From Flavobacteriaceae bacterium (GTDB taxonomy: Bacteria > Bacteroidota > Bacteroidia > Flavobacteriales > Flavobacteriaceae): 41,653 bases of DNA. Below the pieces are notes generated by a model, which made no database searches, was not told the origin of the DNA, and saw only the letters and a program-made list of their open reading frames with translations. Positions 8,395 to 16,403 of this stretch are shown here, one piece after another (the stretch's first letter is position 1; each line of letters starts with the position of its first letter). Position numbers and translations under genes: made by a program. Location of the stretch: positions 1-41,653 of the forward strand of contig CANHWG010000022.1 in the NCBI GenBank assembly GCA_947464335.1, given 5' to 3'.

Positions 8395-9118
8395 TTGTTT
8401 TTCCGAATCTGCGTTCTCTTTTTTGATAGCTAATAATGGCTGAATATAAATCTTCTTCTGTGAAATCAGGCCATAAAACTTCTGTAAAATAAAATTCTGC
8501 ATAAGCTATTTGCCATAACAAAAAATTACTAATACGGTGCTCTCCGCTAGTTCTGATTACTAAATCTACATCAGGTAAATTTCGCGTGTAAAGATGCTCA
8601 TTTATAATTGATTCATCAATAGTGTCTATAGAAATTATATTATTTTTAACTTTCTCGCTTATATTTTTTACGGCATTAACTATTTCTTCTCTTGAACCAT
8701 AGCTTAACGCTAACGTTAAGGTCATTCTTGTATTTTTTTGAGTCTTTTCGATTACCGATAAAAGTTCTTTTTTGGCTTTGGAAGGAAGTAAATTAATGTT
8801 GCCAATACAATTCAAACGGATATTATTTTCAGTGAGAGTTTTCAATTCTTTTTGTAATGAATTTACCAACAAACTCATTAAAGTATCCACTTCTAATTTT
8901 GGTCTGTTCCAATTTTCTGTTGAAAAAGCATATAATGTTAAGTTTTCAATCCCTAATTTAGCACAGTTTTCAACGGTAACCCGTACCGATTTTGTTCCTT
9001 TTTCGTGACCTATTGCTCTTAAAAATCCTTGTTTTTTTGCCCAACGACCATTACCGTCCATGATAATGGCCAAATGTTTTGGTAAATTATTCTTATTTAT
9101 ATTTTCTAGTAAACTCAT
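8378..9118 (-). CDS. uppS: Isoprenyl transferase (undecaprenyl diphosphate synthase)
   Basis: UppS condenses isopentenyl diphosphate units onto farnesyl diphosphate to make C55 undecaprenyl diphosphate, the carrier lipid for peptidoglycan and surface polysaccharides. The 246-residue product shows the cis-prenyltransferase motifs: HLAIIMDGNGRWAKKQG with catalytic Asp21, GHEKG, the substrate segment YAFSTENWNRP, and the C-terminal RTSGEHRISNFLLWQIAYAE and FTEVLWPDF. The start ATG is at 9118, 3 nt after the DUF6089 stop. Its 3' end overlaps or nearly touches the start of bamA, suggesting translational coupling of lipid-carrier synthesis and barrel assembly. Confidence 0.97.
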   Translation of the reverse strand: MSLLENINKNNLPKHLAIIMDGNGRWAKKQGFLRAIGHEKGTKSVRVTVENCAKLGIENLTLYAFSTENWNRPKLEVDTLMSLLVNSLQKELKTLTENNIRLNCIGNINLLPSKAKKELLSVIEKTQKNTRMTLTLALSYGSREEIVNAVKNISEKVKNNIISIDTIDESIINEHLYTRNLPDVDLVIRTSGEHRISNFLLWQIAYAEFYFTEVLWPDFTEEDLYSAIISYQKRERRFGKTSEQIK

Positions 9119-9121
9119 TTT

Positions 9122-9808
9122 TTAATCTGCACAATAACATGGTTTTTCGCCAAAAGTATAGGTTAATGTAAATCCTGTAAATACATACCAATCTTTGCTA
9201 TTTAAATTGCCAAATTTGAGTGAATCTAAATTCTCATTTTTAGGCAAACTTCCATCTAAATTATCCGTGAAAGTATATCTTGCACCAACTTCAATTCCAA
9301 ATATAAAATTCTCTAGAATATTACCTTTAACGCCAACTATCATTGGAATTGCAAATTCACTTGCCCGATAATCAAATTTTGTTTCTCCATTTAAAACATA
9401 CAATTCATCGTACGCAAAAAAAGAAACTCCTGAAAATACGTATGGAGTTATCTTTCTTTTTAATAATTCATGTAAATTAAAATCGAAAAAATTAAACTCT
9501 AATCCGGCCGAAAATTCTTTAACATCATTTTTAAAATTGTAACCTCGCTGAACTCTTCCTGGAACTTCAGATTCTAAATCGTTTCCCGAGATGGTTGACT
9601 GCATATAGGAAAACCTATACGAATGTCGAGGGCTTTTATTCCATTTATATAAAATTCCAATAGCGGGTTCGTTAGGAGAAACATAATTCGTTTTACCAAC
9701 ATCGCCAATAAAGTTACTACCTCCCAAAAAAACGCCAATTTCGTGTATTTGGGCAGTCAATATACTTTGAAAAAACAAACAAGTAAACAATACTAAAATC
9801 TTTTTCAT
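9122..9808 (-). CDS. DUF6089 family outer-membrane beta-barrel protein
   Basis: The 228-residue product has a signal peptide (MKKILVLFTCLFFQSILTAQ) and then alternating aromatic/polar strands typical of a small outer-membrane barrel (EIGVFLGGSNFIGDVG, YRFSYMQS, AGLEFNFFDFNLHELL, GARYTFTDNLDGSLP, FTLTYTFGEKPC). I recognise it as the DUF6089 family, which in Flavobacteriia habitually sits between nadK and uppS-bamA. No biochemical function is known to me. It is the first gene of the envelope operon: a good -7 element (TATATTTG) lies 19 nt upstream of the ATG. The last residues contain a CYC motif (PCYCAD). Confidence 0.85.
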   Translation of the reverse strand: MKKILVLFTCLFFQSILTAQIHEIGVFLGGSNFIGDVGKTNYVSPNEPAIGILYKWNKSPRHSYRFSYMQSTISGNDLESEVPGRVQRGYNFKNDVKEFSAGLEFNFFDFNLHELLKRKITPYVFSGVSFFAYDELYVLNGETKFDYRASEFAIPMIVGVKGNILENFIFGIEVGARYTFTDNLDGSLPKNENLDSLKFGNLNSKDWYVFTGFTLTYTFGEKPCYCAD

Positions 9809-9827
9809 TCAAATTGAAAATAGCGTG

Positions 9828-9835
9828 CAAATATA
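9828..9835 (-). promoter_or_regulatory. -7 promoter element of the DUF6089-uppS-bamA-ompH operon
   Basis: TATATTTG on the minus strand is an exact match to TAnnTTTG and lies 19 nt before the DUF6089 ATG, placing transcription start roughly 10-15 nt before the gene. No clear TTG is present at the -33 distance, so the upstream half is weak. Confidence 0.6.
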
Positions 9836-9977
9836 ACAATTCTGAGCTCTTATTTAACATGATTTTTAGATTTATATCATATAAAAAAAAGGGGCTGTGA
9901 ATTACAGGTAATACAACGGTTAAAACACTAAAACGCTTTTTTTAGAAATGTAGTATATAAGAATGTGATAATTTTTT

Positions 9978-10859
9978 CTAATTTCTTTTGTCTTCACCCC
10001 AAAGTAGCTTGTTACGAAGTGTTTTTAGAAATGTTTCTTCGGGAATTTCAACCATCCTTATTGTAAATGGTGTTTTTTTGATGATCAACTCCGAGTTATT
10101 GTTAATTGAATTAATTCTAGAATCTAAAGAAACTAAATACTGATCTTCTCTTCCGGAAACTTTTAGTTTTATTTCAGTATCATCGGGAATCACCAGTGGC
10201 CTTGCCGATAGATTGTGTGGTGCAATTGGAGTAATTACCAACCCTTTAACTTCTGGCGTTAATATTGGTCCGCCACAACTCAAAGAATAACCTGTCGAGC
10301 CAGTCGGGGTAGAAATAATTAAGCCGTCAGCCCAATACGAATTCAAATGTTCTCCATTCAAATAAGTATCTATTGTAATCATCGAAGTCGTATCTTTTCT
10401 GCTAACAGTCACCTCGTTCATTGCAAAATTAATTTCAATTTCGGTGTTATTTGGCGAACATTCCATTGACAACAAGGTTCTTTCTGAAATAGCAAATTTC
10501 TTCTCTAATAATATCTCCAGAAAGGATTCTATGTTTTCTTTTTGAACTTTTGCCAAAAAACCAAGTCTCCCTGCATTTACCCCAAGTATAGGAATACCCG
10601 AATCACGCACAAAAGTTGCTGCTCTCAGTATCGTTCCATCTCCTCCAATACTAATCAGAATATCTATACTCGCATCTAAATCTTTATAAGTTGCGAAAGT
10701 ATTATATTGTTTGGCAACAATTTCTTCTTTATATAATATTTTCAGAAATTGTTCTTCAATGACCAACTCAACATTATTCTTGTTGAAAAAAACAAAAATA
10801 TCTTTGATAATTGGTCTGGTGTCATTTTGATAATATTGTCCGAAGATAGCAACTTTCAT
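9978..10859 (-). CDS. nadK: NAD kinase
   Basis: NadK phosphorylates NAD to NADP in the cytoplasm. The 293-residue product carries the catalytic GGDGT motif at residues 72-76, followed by TILRAA and GVNAGRLGFLA, the central MNEVTVSRK segment, the ADGLIISTPTGSTGYSLS block and GGPILTP, all family hallmarks. Length is normal. It follows the CBS protein gene on the same strand after 99 nt. That gap contains 7-bp-periodic repeats ending 4 nt before the nadK ATG and an imperfect 17-bp direct repeat. A terminator between nadK and DUF6089 is not obvious; the 169-nt gap shows a T tract on the minus strand but no clear stem. Confidence 0.97.
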   Translation of the reverse strand: MKVAIFGQYYQNDTRPIIKDIFVFFNKNNVELVIEEQFLKILYKEEIVAKQYNTFATYKDLDASIDILISIGGDGTILRAATFVRDSGIPILGVNAGRLGFLAKVQKENIESFLEILLEKKFAISERTLLSMECSPNNTEIEINFAMNEVTVSRKDTTSMITIDTYLNGEHLNSYWADGLIISTPTGSTGYSLSCGGPILTPEVKGLVITPIAPHNLSARPLVIPDDTEIKLKVSGREDQYLVSLDSRINSINNNSELIIKKTPFTIRMVEIPEETFLKTLRNKLLWGEDKRN

Positions 10860-10863
10860 ATAT

Positions 10864-10950
10864 GTAAGTGTTTATTTGTCAGTGGTCATATATGGTATCG
10901 CCTTATGATCATTCGTGTTTTTTTGCAAAAAACTATTTGCCAGTGGCGAT
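10864..10950. repeat. Direct repeats and 7-bp-periodic array upstream of nadK
   Basis: On the minus strand the array reads in 7-mers ATATGAC, CACTGAC, AAATAAA, CACTTAC and stops 4 nt before the nadK ATG. A 17-bp unit (plus strand TATTTGTCAGTGGTCAT at 10873-10889) recurs with three changes at 10934-10950 (TATTTGCCAGTGGCGAT). Between the copies is a short T7-GC-A6 inverted repeat at 10917-10933. Function unknown; possibly a dispersed repeat remnant. Confidence 0.6.
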
Positions 10951-10958
10951 TTTATAAT

Positions 10959-11618
10959 TTAGATATTTAAATATTTATCTAAGTATTCTGAACGCTCTTT
11001 CAGTGTATTCATATAATCATCTTCGTGATGTTCCGATATGATTTCATAATTGTAGCGACGGAAAGACTGAATAATTTCATTAATTCCACCCAAAGTTGTC
11101 TTCACGGTTACTTGTACTTTTTCAGCAGTAGCTTCCGATACAAAAACACCTAAAAGTTTACCATTGTTGCTTTCAACTATTTGTGTAATCTGACTCATGG
11201 AATAATCAGCAATTGGTTTTTCAACAATAATAATCCCTCCGGTTTCTTTTAAAAATGGCGTTTCATTTAAAAATTTAATTACATCCGTAATTTCATAATA
11301 ACCAACATATTTATTGGTTTCATCTAAAATAGGAACAATAGTCGCATTACTTCTCGCAAATACTTCTAAAACATCTAACCAACTCATAATGGTTCGTACA
11401 AAAAAACCTTCTAGTGCATAACGATAATCACTAATATGTTTTTGTCTTTCAAAAGTTTCAATATCAACAGCCGAAATACAACCAAGATAAACTTCTCCAT
11501 CCATAACAGGAAAATGGGAGTAATTAATATCTGCAAAGAAATCCTGAATTTCTGTTACGGATTCATTAATAGAAAAAGGTTTAAAATCGTTGTTAATATA
11601 TTCTGATAGTTGCCTCAT
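10959..11618 (-). CDS. CBS domain-containing protein
   Basis: The 219-residue cytoplasmic protein contains a CBS pair in its first about 130 residues (EIQDFFADINYSHFPVMDGE, YLGCISAVDIE, then LEVFARSNATIVPILDETNK and YVGYYEITDVIKFL). A further about 80 residues resemble a small ACT-like regulatory fold (GGIIIVEKPIADYSMSQI, LLGVFVSE, VQVTVKT). CBS pairs bind adenine nucleotides in many proteins, so a sensing role is plausible; no partner enzyme domain is present. In Flavobacteriia this gene usually lies between pdxJ (divergent) and nadK, as here. The ligand and target are unknown. Confidence 0.9.
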   Translation of the reverse strand: MRQLSEYINNDFKPFSINESVTEIQDFFADINYSHFPVMDGEVYLGCISAVDIETFERQKHISDYRYALEGFFVRTIMSWLDVLEVFARSNATIVPILDETNKYVGYYEITDVIKFLNETPFLKETGGIIIVEKPIADYSMSQITQIVESNNGKLLGVFVSEATAEKVQVTVKTTLGGINEIIQSFRRYNYEIISEHHEDDYMNTLKERSEYLDKYLNI

Positions 11619-11676
11619 ATATTCTTTTCTTAAGCGATTGCAAAATAATCAAATTTTCGGATATGCTGGCTTAGTT

Positions 11677-11684
11677 TAACTTTG
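11677..11684 (+). promoter_or_regulatory. -7 promoter element of pdxJ
   Basis: TAACTTTG matches TAnnTTTG exactly. Transcription would start near 11690, which leaves a leader of about 30 nt before the ATG at 11722 and argues against the upstream in-frame start at 11692. The -33 region has TTTC rather than TTTG. Confidence 0.55.
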
Positions 11685-11721
11685 TATTTTTGTGATCATA
11701 TTTTTATCATTTTTACTTTTC

Positions 11722-12435
11722 ATGACAAAATTAAGTGTAAACATCAACAAAATAGCTACTTTACGTAATGCACGGGGTGGAAATGTGCCAGATTTATTGA
11801 AAGTCGCTAGCGATATTCAAAAATTTGGGGCTCAAGGAATAACTATTCATCCAAGACCCGATGAAAGACATATTCGCTACCAAGATGCTAGAGATTTGAG
11901 ACCAATTGTATCTACTGAATTTAATATAGAAGGAAATCCACAGCATAATTTTATTGATTTGGTTCTCGAATGCAAACCTGAGCAAGTAACTTTGGTGCCC
12001 GATGCTATCGGAGCCATTACGTCTTCCGCTGGTTGGGACACTGTTAAAAACCAATCGTATTTAACGGAAGTAATTCAGGAATTTCAACGTAACGGAATCC
12101 GAACTTCGATTTTTGTTGACCCCGTTTTGGAGATGATTGAAGGAGCCAAAAAAACGGGAACAGACCGAATCGAATTATATACCGAAGCTTTTGCACATCA
12201 ATATGGTTTAGGAAATCAAAAGGCGATCCAACCTTACACAAATTCAGCAGTTTTGTGCAACGAATTAGGTCTCGGAATAAATGCCGGACACGATTTAAGT
12301 TTGGATAATATCAAATTCTTTAAGGAAAATATTCCTGGATTATTAGAAGTTTCCATTGGCCATGCTTTAATTTCAGAAGCTTTGTATCTTGGTTTGGACA
12401 ATGTTGTTAATATGTATCTGCAAAAATTAAAATGA
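11722..12435 (+). CDS. pdxJ: Pyridoxine 5'-phosphate synthase
   Basis: PdxJ condenses 3-amino-1-hydroxyacetone phosphate with deoxyxylulose 5-phosphate to make pyridoxine 5'-phosphate, the last ring-forming step of the DXP-dependent vitamin B6 route. The 237-residue product begins [20 protein letters not shown], the standard N-terminus, then shows [22 protein letters not shown] and [12 protein letters not shown], covering the phosphate and active-site regions. I chose ATG 11722 over the in-frame start at 11692 because the extra ten residues are hydrophobic, absent from the family and lie on the predicted transcription start. The gene overlaps the next one by 4 nt (ATGA), indicating translational coupling. 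Confidence 0.96.
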   Translation: MTKLSVNINKIATLRNARGGNVPDLLKVASDIQKFGAQGITIHPRPDERHIRYQDARDLRPIVSTEFNIEGNPQHNFIDLVLECKPEQVTLVPDAIGAITSSAGWDTVKNQSYLTEVIQEFQRNGIRTSIFVDPVLEMIEGAKKTGTDRIELYTEAFAHQYGLGNQKAIQPYTNSAVLCNELGLGINAGHDLSLDNIKFFKENIPGLLEVSIGHALISEALYLGLDNVVNMYLQKLK

Positions 12436-13196
12436 TTTTACACTCCAGAATCGAAGGCGAAGGGAAGCCGTTATTAATCATTCACGGTTTTCTTGGAATG
12501 TCCGACAATTGGAAATCTTTGGGTTCACTTTATGCTGCTGAAGGTTATCAGGTGCACATGATTGATTTACGCAATCATGGGAAGAGTTTTCATTCCGATG
12601 AATTTAATTATACCCTGATGTCAAATGATGTTACGGAATATTGTCAACATTATAATTTATCCAAAGTTTCTATAGTAGGACATTCAATGGGTGGAAAAGT
12701 TGCTATGCTTTTTGCAACAACTCATCCCGAAATGGTAAATAAATTAATAGTTGCTGATATTGGTCCTAAATATTATCCTCCGCATCACCAAGAAATCTTA
12801 GCTGGATTGAATGCTGTTAATTTTTCTTCAAAACCTGATAGAACTGAGGTTGAGGAAACATTATATCCGTTCATTCCCGATTTTGGAACTCGACAATTTT
12901 TAATGAAAAACCTATTTTGGGCAGCACCAGGTCAATTGGCATTTCGATTTAATTTGCCTGTTTTTAATGCCCAAATTGAAGTTGTTGGCGAAGCGTTACC
13001 CCAAGAAAGTCTTTTTAACAAACCAACCCTTTTTATTCGAGGCGGTAACTCAAACTATATTTTGGATAATGACATGTTAGAAATCAAAAAAACATTCCTA
13101 AACGCAACATTCATCACAATTCCAAATGTTGGACATTGGCTTCATGCAGAAAACCCCAAATTATTCTTTGAAGAAACAAATAAGTTCTTAAAATAA
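12432..13196 (+). CDS. Alpha/beta hydrolase (YbfF-like esterase)
   Basis: The 254-residue protein has an alpha/beta hydrolase fold: oxyanion-hole segment [12 protein letters not shown] near residue 16, [10 protein letters not shown] near residue 43, the nucleophile elbow VGHSMGG with Ser85, and the catalytic His in [11 protein letters not shown] near residue 235. The pattern of short motifs and length resembles YbfF-type acyl esterases. The substrate cannot be inferred. It overlaps pdxJ by 4 nt, a pairing that is common in Flavobacteriia, and a strong terminator follows the stop. Confidence 0.92.
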   Translation: MILHSRIEGEGKPLLIIHGFLGMSDNWKSLGSLYAAEGYQVHMIDLRNHGKSFHSDEFNYTLMSNDVTEYCQHYNLSKVSIVGHSMGGKVAMLFATTHPEMVNKLIVADIGPKYYPPHHQEILAGLNAVNFSSKPDRTEVEETLYPFIPDFGTRQFLMKNLFWAAPGQLAFRFNLPVFNAQIEVVGEALPQESLFNKPTLFIRGGNSNYILDNDMLEIKKTFLNATFITIPNVGHWLHAENPKLFFEETNKFLK

Positions 13197-13224
13197 AAAA
13201 CCCTTTTCAATCGAAAAGGGTTTT
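13197..13224. terminator. Bidirectional terminator between convergent genes
   Basis: A perfect stem AAAACCCTTTTC / GAAAAGGGTTTT with an AATC loop lies between the hydrolase stop (13196) and the stop of the convergent T9SS protein (13245). A-rich and T-rich flanks on both sides suit both strands. Confidence 0.88.
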
Positions 13225-13244
13225 GAAAAAAACTAAAAATAAAA

Positions 13245-14150
13245 TTAGTTCTTAATAAATTTCTTAACTGCAATTCCAGAATCTGTTGTGATGTTCATAA
13301 AATAAAGACCAGAACTTAATTCATTTACATCCAATTGAACTTCAGTAAGATTGTTTACTTTCATTGTTTTAACCGTTCTTCCGTTAACATCATTAATAGA
13401 AACTTCTGTTAACAAAATATTATCTGAACTAGAAATGGTAACACTATTTTTTACAGGGTTTGGATACGCATTTAACTTCGTTGAGAAAAATTCATCGCCC
13501 GATAATGGCACTGTAGCGGTAACAGTAATATTATCTAAAAACATTACATACTGATCATTCCCATCATTCTGAAAAGCAATTCTAAATGATGTTCCAGCTA
13601 AACTATTAGCTAGTGCCTGAGTTCTATAATTTCCGGTATTTAGCTCGTTATTTACATCAATTAAAAGAGTGGTGAAATTTGATACTAAATTACCGCCTGT
13701 TGGTGATAATAATACTCTGTAATCTTCTAGGAATGTATCATTACCTAAACTAGTAGCAGCCCATTTGAGACTAATATTAGTTGCGCCAGCAGGTACAGTA
13801 ATCAAAGGTGAAACCAGCCAATCATTAGCAACTCCAACAGGATTATACCATGAATTGCTTGCAATAATATTACCTAACATTCCAGTAGCATCTATTGGAT
13901 AATCAAGAAAATCGGGAGATACAATTTGAATCTCTTCTGGCGATAGTACTGTCCACGCTTGTTGAATTAAAAAAGATAATGGTTCGCCTTCAGTTCCAGC
14001 AGGACCAACAGGGGTTCTATTATCCAAGTTATACAATGTCCATCCGGCAACACCAGGCCCAACGCCATCCCAATTTTCAGCAAAAATAGTAGTTTGTGCG
14101 TTTAAATTGATGGCACCAATCATTAAAAAAGAAAGTAATAGTTTTTTCAT
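13245..14150 (-). CDS. T9SS type A sorting domain protein with choice-of-anchor J domain
   Basis: The 301-residue secreted protein has a signal peptide (MKKLLLSFLMIGAINLNAQ). Its central domain begins FAENWDGVGPGVAGWTLYN and continues with NDWLVSPLITVPAGATNISL and FRIAFQNDGNDQYVMFLDN, the cleaved-adhesin/choice-of-anchor J jelly-roll pattern. The last about 70 residues are a type A sorting domain (AYPNPVKNSVTISS, VSINDVNGRTVKTM, ELSSGLYFMNITT, VKKFIKN). Type A domains are cleaved at the surface during type IX secretion. An in-frame start at 14177 would add nine charged residues ahead of the signal peptide and is less likely. Convergent with the hydrolase gene; appears monocistronic. The ligand is unknown. 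Confidence 0.93.
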   Translation of the reverse strand: MKKLLLSFLMIGAINLNAQTTIFAENWDGVGPGVAGWTLYNLDNRTPVGPAGTEGEPLSFLIQQAWTVLSPEEIQIVSPDFLDYPIDATGMLGNIIASNSWYNPVGVANDWLVSPLITVPAGATNISLKWAATSLGNDTFLEDYRVLLSPTGGNLVSNFTTLLIDVNNELNTGNYRTQALANSLAGTSFRIAFQNDGNDQYVMFLDNITVTATVPLSGDEFFSTKLNAYPNPVKNSVTISSSDNILLTEVSINDVNGRTVKTMKVNNLTEVQLDVNELSSGLYFMNITTDSGIAVKKFIKN

Positions 14151-14245
14151 ATTTTTTGTTTTTTTAAATTTTGGCAATTTATGTAAAGTAAGTTATTATT
14201 CAAAATAAATCTTTAGTTTTATGCCTTAATAATCAATCTATAAAA

Positions 14246-14590
14246 ATGAAACTACTCGTTCGAATGCTTATTACATCAATACTCGTTTTGGTTATTGACA
14301 AAGTAATGAAAGGTGTTGAAATAGATAAATTCACAACGGCATTAACTGTTGCTATTGTATTAGGTTTACTAAACTTTTTTGTAAAACCAATTTTAGTATT
14401 ATTTACGTTACCGGTTACAATATTTACGCTTGGATTATTTTTATTAGTTATTAATACAATTATCATCATGCTTTGCGACCATTTTATACCCGGATTTAAG
14501 ATCAATTCTTTTTGGACCGCCATGCTGTTCAGTGTCATCTTATCGCTTTCTCAATCATTGGTTTATAAAATTACTGGAGACTCAAAATAA
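14246..14590 (+). CDS. Phage holin family (YvlD-like) small membrane protein
   Basis: The 114-residue product has about four membrane helices (MLITSILVLVIDKVM, ALTVAIVLGLLNFFV, LVLFTLPVTIFTLGLFLLVI, FWTAMLFSVILSL) with the conserved NFFVKPIL and LPVTIFTLGLF segments of the Phage_holin_4_2 family. Despite the name, chromosomal members such as B. subtilis YvlD are not part of prophages, and no phage genes are nearby. It is preceded by an AT-rich gap without a clear promoter match and followed after 80 nt by tig, which has its own promoter. Function unknown. Confidence 0.88.
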   Translation: MKLLVRMLITSILVLVIDKVMKGVEIDKFTTALTVAIVLGLLNFFVKPILVLFTLPVTIFTLGLFLLVINTIIIMLCDHFIPGFKINSFWTAMLFSVILSLSQSLVYKITGDSK

Positions 14591-14615
14591 ATCTTTAGAA
14601 ATCAATAAAATAAAA

Positions 14616-14654
14616 TTGCTTGGGTTGTATAAATATTATAATTTTGCAACCCAA
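14616..14654 (+). promoter_or_regulatory. tig promoter with a perfect 8-bp inverted repeat around the -7 element
   Basis: TTG at 14616-14618, a 20-nt spacer and TAATTTTG at 14639-14646 form a consensus Bacteroidetes promoter, about 24 nt before the tig ATG. TTGGGTTG (14620-14627) and its exact complement CAACCCAA (14647-14654) flank the -7 element. The inverted repeat could be an operator or, in part, a stem near the 5' end of the message. Confidence 0.72.
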
Positions 14655-14670
14655 TTTTAGTATGTAAAAA

Positions 14671-16005
14671 ATGAATATTACAAGAAATAATGTAGACGCT
14701 CTAAATGCAATAGTTACCGTTGAAGTTTCTAAAACGGACTACGCTGAGAAAGTTGAAAAAGTACTCGCAGATTATCGAAAAAACGCTGCTATAAAAGGGT
14801 TTCGTAAAGGAACTGTCCCCATGAGTTTAATACAAAAACAATATGGTAAAGCTATTTTATTAGAAGAAGTAAACAAGTTGTTGCAAGACAATCTGAATAA
14901 ATACTTAGTGGCTGAGAAACTAGATATTCTAGGAAATCCATTGCCAAAAGTTACCGAAGATTTCAATTGGGATGTAGAAGACTATAAATTCGAATTCGAG
15001 TTAGGTTTAGCACCAGAATTCAAAGTTGATTTAGCTGCTAAAAATGATTTGGTTCACTATAAAATTGTGGCCGATGATAAAATGCTTAACGACCAAGTAG
15101 CCCGAATCCAAAAACAATACGGCAAACTAATCGCAAAAGACACGGTTGAAGAAGGAAATGACGTGTCCGGAATTTTTGCTAACGATGAAAAAGAAATCAA
15201 CAATAGAACTACTATATCTTTAGATGTTTTCGCAGACAAAAAAACAGCGAAATCTTTTATAGGCAAAAAAGTGGGTGATGTTGTGACTTTAAAAACTAAA
15301 GGATTGTTTGAGGATGATCACAAACTGATGGACGTTTTGGCCATTGGTCACGATGATGTTCACGGTTTAGACATAGAAGTTACATTCACTATTGATGAAG
15401 TTGTGGGTCACGAACTTGCCACTTTAGACCAAGAATTATTCGATAAATTATTCGGACCAAAAGTGGTGACCTCAGTAGCCGAACTAAAAGCCAAAATTAA
15501 AGAGGATGCCGAACAACAATTCATTCAGCAATCCGATCAAAAATTCCTAAACGATGTGACCGAGTCCCTAATCGCATCTACCAAGTTTGATTTACCGGCT
15601 TCATTTCTTAAAAAATGGATACAAACTGCTGGTGAAAACCCAATGAATGCCGAAGAAGCTGAAGCGGAATACAACAAATCAGAAAAAGGATTGCGTTACC
15701 AACTAATCGAAGGTAAAATAATGGCCGAAAACAATTTGCAAATCACTTTCGAGGAGCTAAAAGACTATACCTCAAATGTGATCAAAAAACAAATGGCTCA
15801 ATTCGGTCAAATGAACCCAACCGATGAAGATGTGCAAGGAATTGTAGCGCGTGTTATGTCTAATCAAGACGAAATAAAACGTTTGTCAGAGCAAGTAATG
15901 AGCGAAAAAATGCTTAACTTATTCAAAGACAAAGTAAAAGCCAAAACCAAAGAAGTAAGCTACGACGAATTCATCAAAGCAATGTATGGTGAATTAAAAC
16001 ACTAA
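14671..16005 (+). CDS. tig: Trigger factor
   Basis: Trigger factor is the ribosome-associated chaperone that meets nascent chains. The 444-residue protein has the N-terminal ribosome-binding domain with its signature loop (KGFRKGTVPMSLIQKQYGKA split around residues 40-60). The middle domain occupies the FKBP-type prolyl isomerase position but looks divergent: it contains an extra NDEKEINNRTT-like stretch and lacks the usual dense FKBP motifs. The C-terminal domain starts near LATLDQELFDKLFG and runs as long helices to the end. Length is normal. It has its own promoter, is followed by a hairpin terminator at 16027, and lies upstream of clpP-clpX as in many bacteria. Confidence 0.95.
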   Translation: MNITRNNVDALNAIVTVEVSKTDYAEKVEKVLADYRKNAAIKGFRKGTVPMSLIQKQYGKAILLEEVNKLLQDNLNKYLVAEKLDILGNPLPKVTEDFNWDVEDYKFEFELGLAPEFKVDLAAKNDLVHYKIVADDKMLNDQVARIQKQYGKLIAKDTVEEGNDVSGIFANDEKEINNRTTISLDVFADKKTAKSFIGKKVGDVVTLKTKGLFEDDHKLMDVLAIGHDDVHGLDIEVTFTIDEVVGHELATLDQELFDKLFGPKVVTSVAELKAKIKEDAEQQFIQQSDQKFLNDVTESLIASTKFDLPASFLKKWIQTAGENPMNAEEAEAEYNKSEKGLRYQLIEGKIMAENNLQITFEELKDYTSNVIKKQMAQFGQMNPTDEDVQGIVARVMSNQDEIKRLSEQVMSEKMLNLFKDKVKAKTKEVSYDEFIKAMYGELKH

Positions 16006-16026
16006 GAATATATTTTACTATATTTG

Positions 16027-16053
16027 AGCGTCAAAGTAATTTGGCGCTTTTTT
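16027..16053 (+). terminator. Rho-independent terminator after tig
   Basis: A 9-bp stem AGCGTCAAA / TTTGGCGCT (one G-T pair) with a GTAA loop is followed by TTTTTT, 21 nt after the tig stop. Confidence 0.85.
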
Positions 16054-16403
16054 ATTTATTGACATCTGTTCGCTTCGCTAGTGTGAAGCTAATCCGGCTA
16101 TACGTTCCAATCTTTTTCGTGTTCTCTATACATTTTGTTTCCTTCGGCTGTCGCTTTCGCTCAAGTCGTCACTTCGAGTGTCCGCGCAGCGGATATATCG
16201 AAAAGAGAAACAAAATACTCGAACTGACGAAAAAGGATTTCCTCTGCTATCCGGGCTAGGTTTTCGGCTTACCGACAGGATGTCACTTTAAATAACAAGG
16301 CACGAACTTTGACTAAACAAAACAATAAAAACCAATTTTTAACTCAAACCCGAGGCGCAGCCGAACTCTATCGAGCGCAGCGGAATAAATTCATAACTAA
16401 AAA
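16054..16403. other. Intergenic region tig-clpP: repeat element, no gene
   Basis: About 350 nt separate the tig terminator from clpP. The first two thirds are a nested inverted repeat (16092-16254). The rest is AT-rich with a small GC-rich string at 16350-16384 containing GAGCGCAGCGGA, which recurs on the minus strand upstream of the TonB-receptor-like gene (about 20685-20697). The open frame across 16041-16259 follows the repeat and is not a credible gene. I see no confident clpP promoter; GAACTTTG near 16310 is only a partial match. Confidence 0.7.
16092..16254. repeat. Nested inverted-repeat element
   Basis: Three levels of symmetry share one centre. Outer arms at 16092-16120 and 16227-16254 are imperfect complements (left TCCGGCTATACG...TCTTTTTCGT, right ACGAAAAAGGA...GCTATCCGG). 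Middle arms TTTTGTTTC (16133-16141) and GAAACAAAA (16207-16215) are perfect. The core is TTCGA-3 nt-TCCGC-GCA-GCGGA-4 nt-TCGAA at 16173-16202. The whole could fold into a cruciform or a long RNA hairpin. It resembles dispersed Flavobacterium intergenic repeats I recall; a copy count needs the whole genome. Confidence 0.75.

Noticed and set aside
5677..8502. bamA starting at ATG 8502
   Set aside because: This start lies 125 nt inside uppS and puts about 36 extra residues ahead of the signal peptide; GTG 8394 or 8370 fits better.
10917..10933. T7-GC-A6 inverted repeat as a terminator of the CBS gene
   Set aside because: The stem is only A-T pairs apart from its end, and no separate T tract follows on the minus strand.
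11692..11721. Longer pdxJ start at 11692
   Set aside because: It coincides with the predicted transcription start and adds ten residues not found in the family.
14246..14590. Prophage indicated by a phage holin family protein
   Set aside because: The family includes many chromosomal non-phage members, and no lysis, capsid, integrase or attachment sequences are nearby.
16041..16259. 72-codon plus-strand frame between tig and clpP
   Set aside because: It follows the nested inverted repeat, starts inside the tig terminator T tract and has no recognisable domain.
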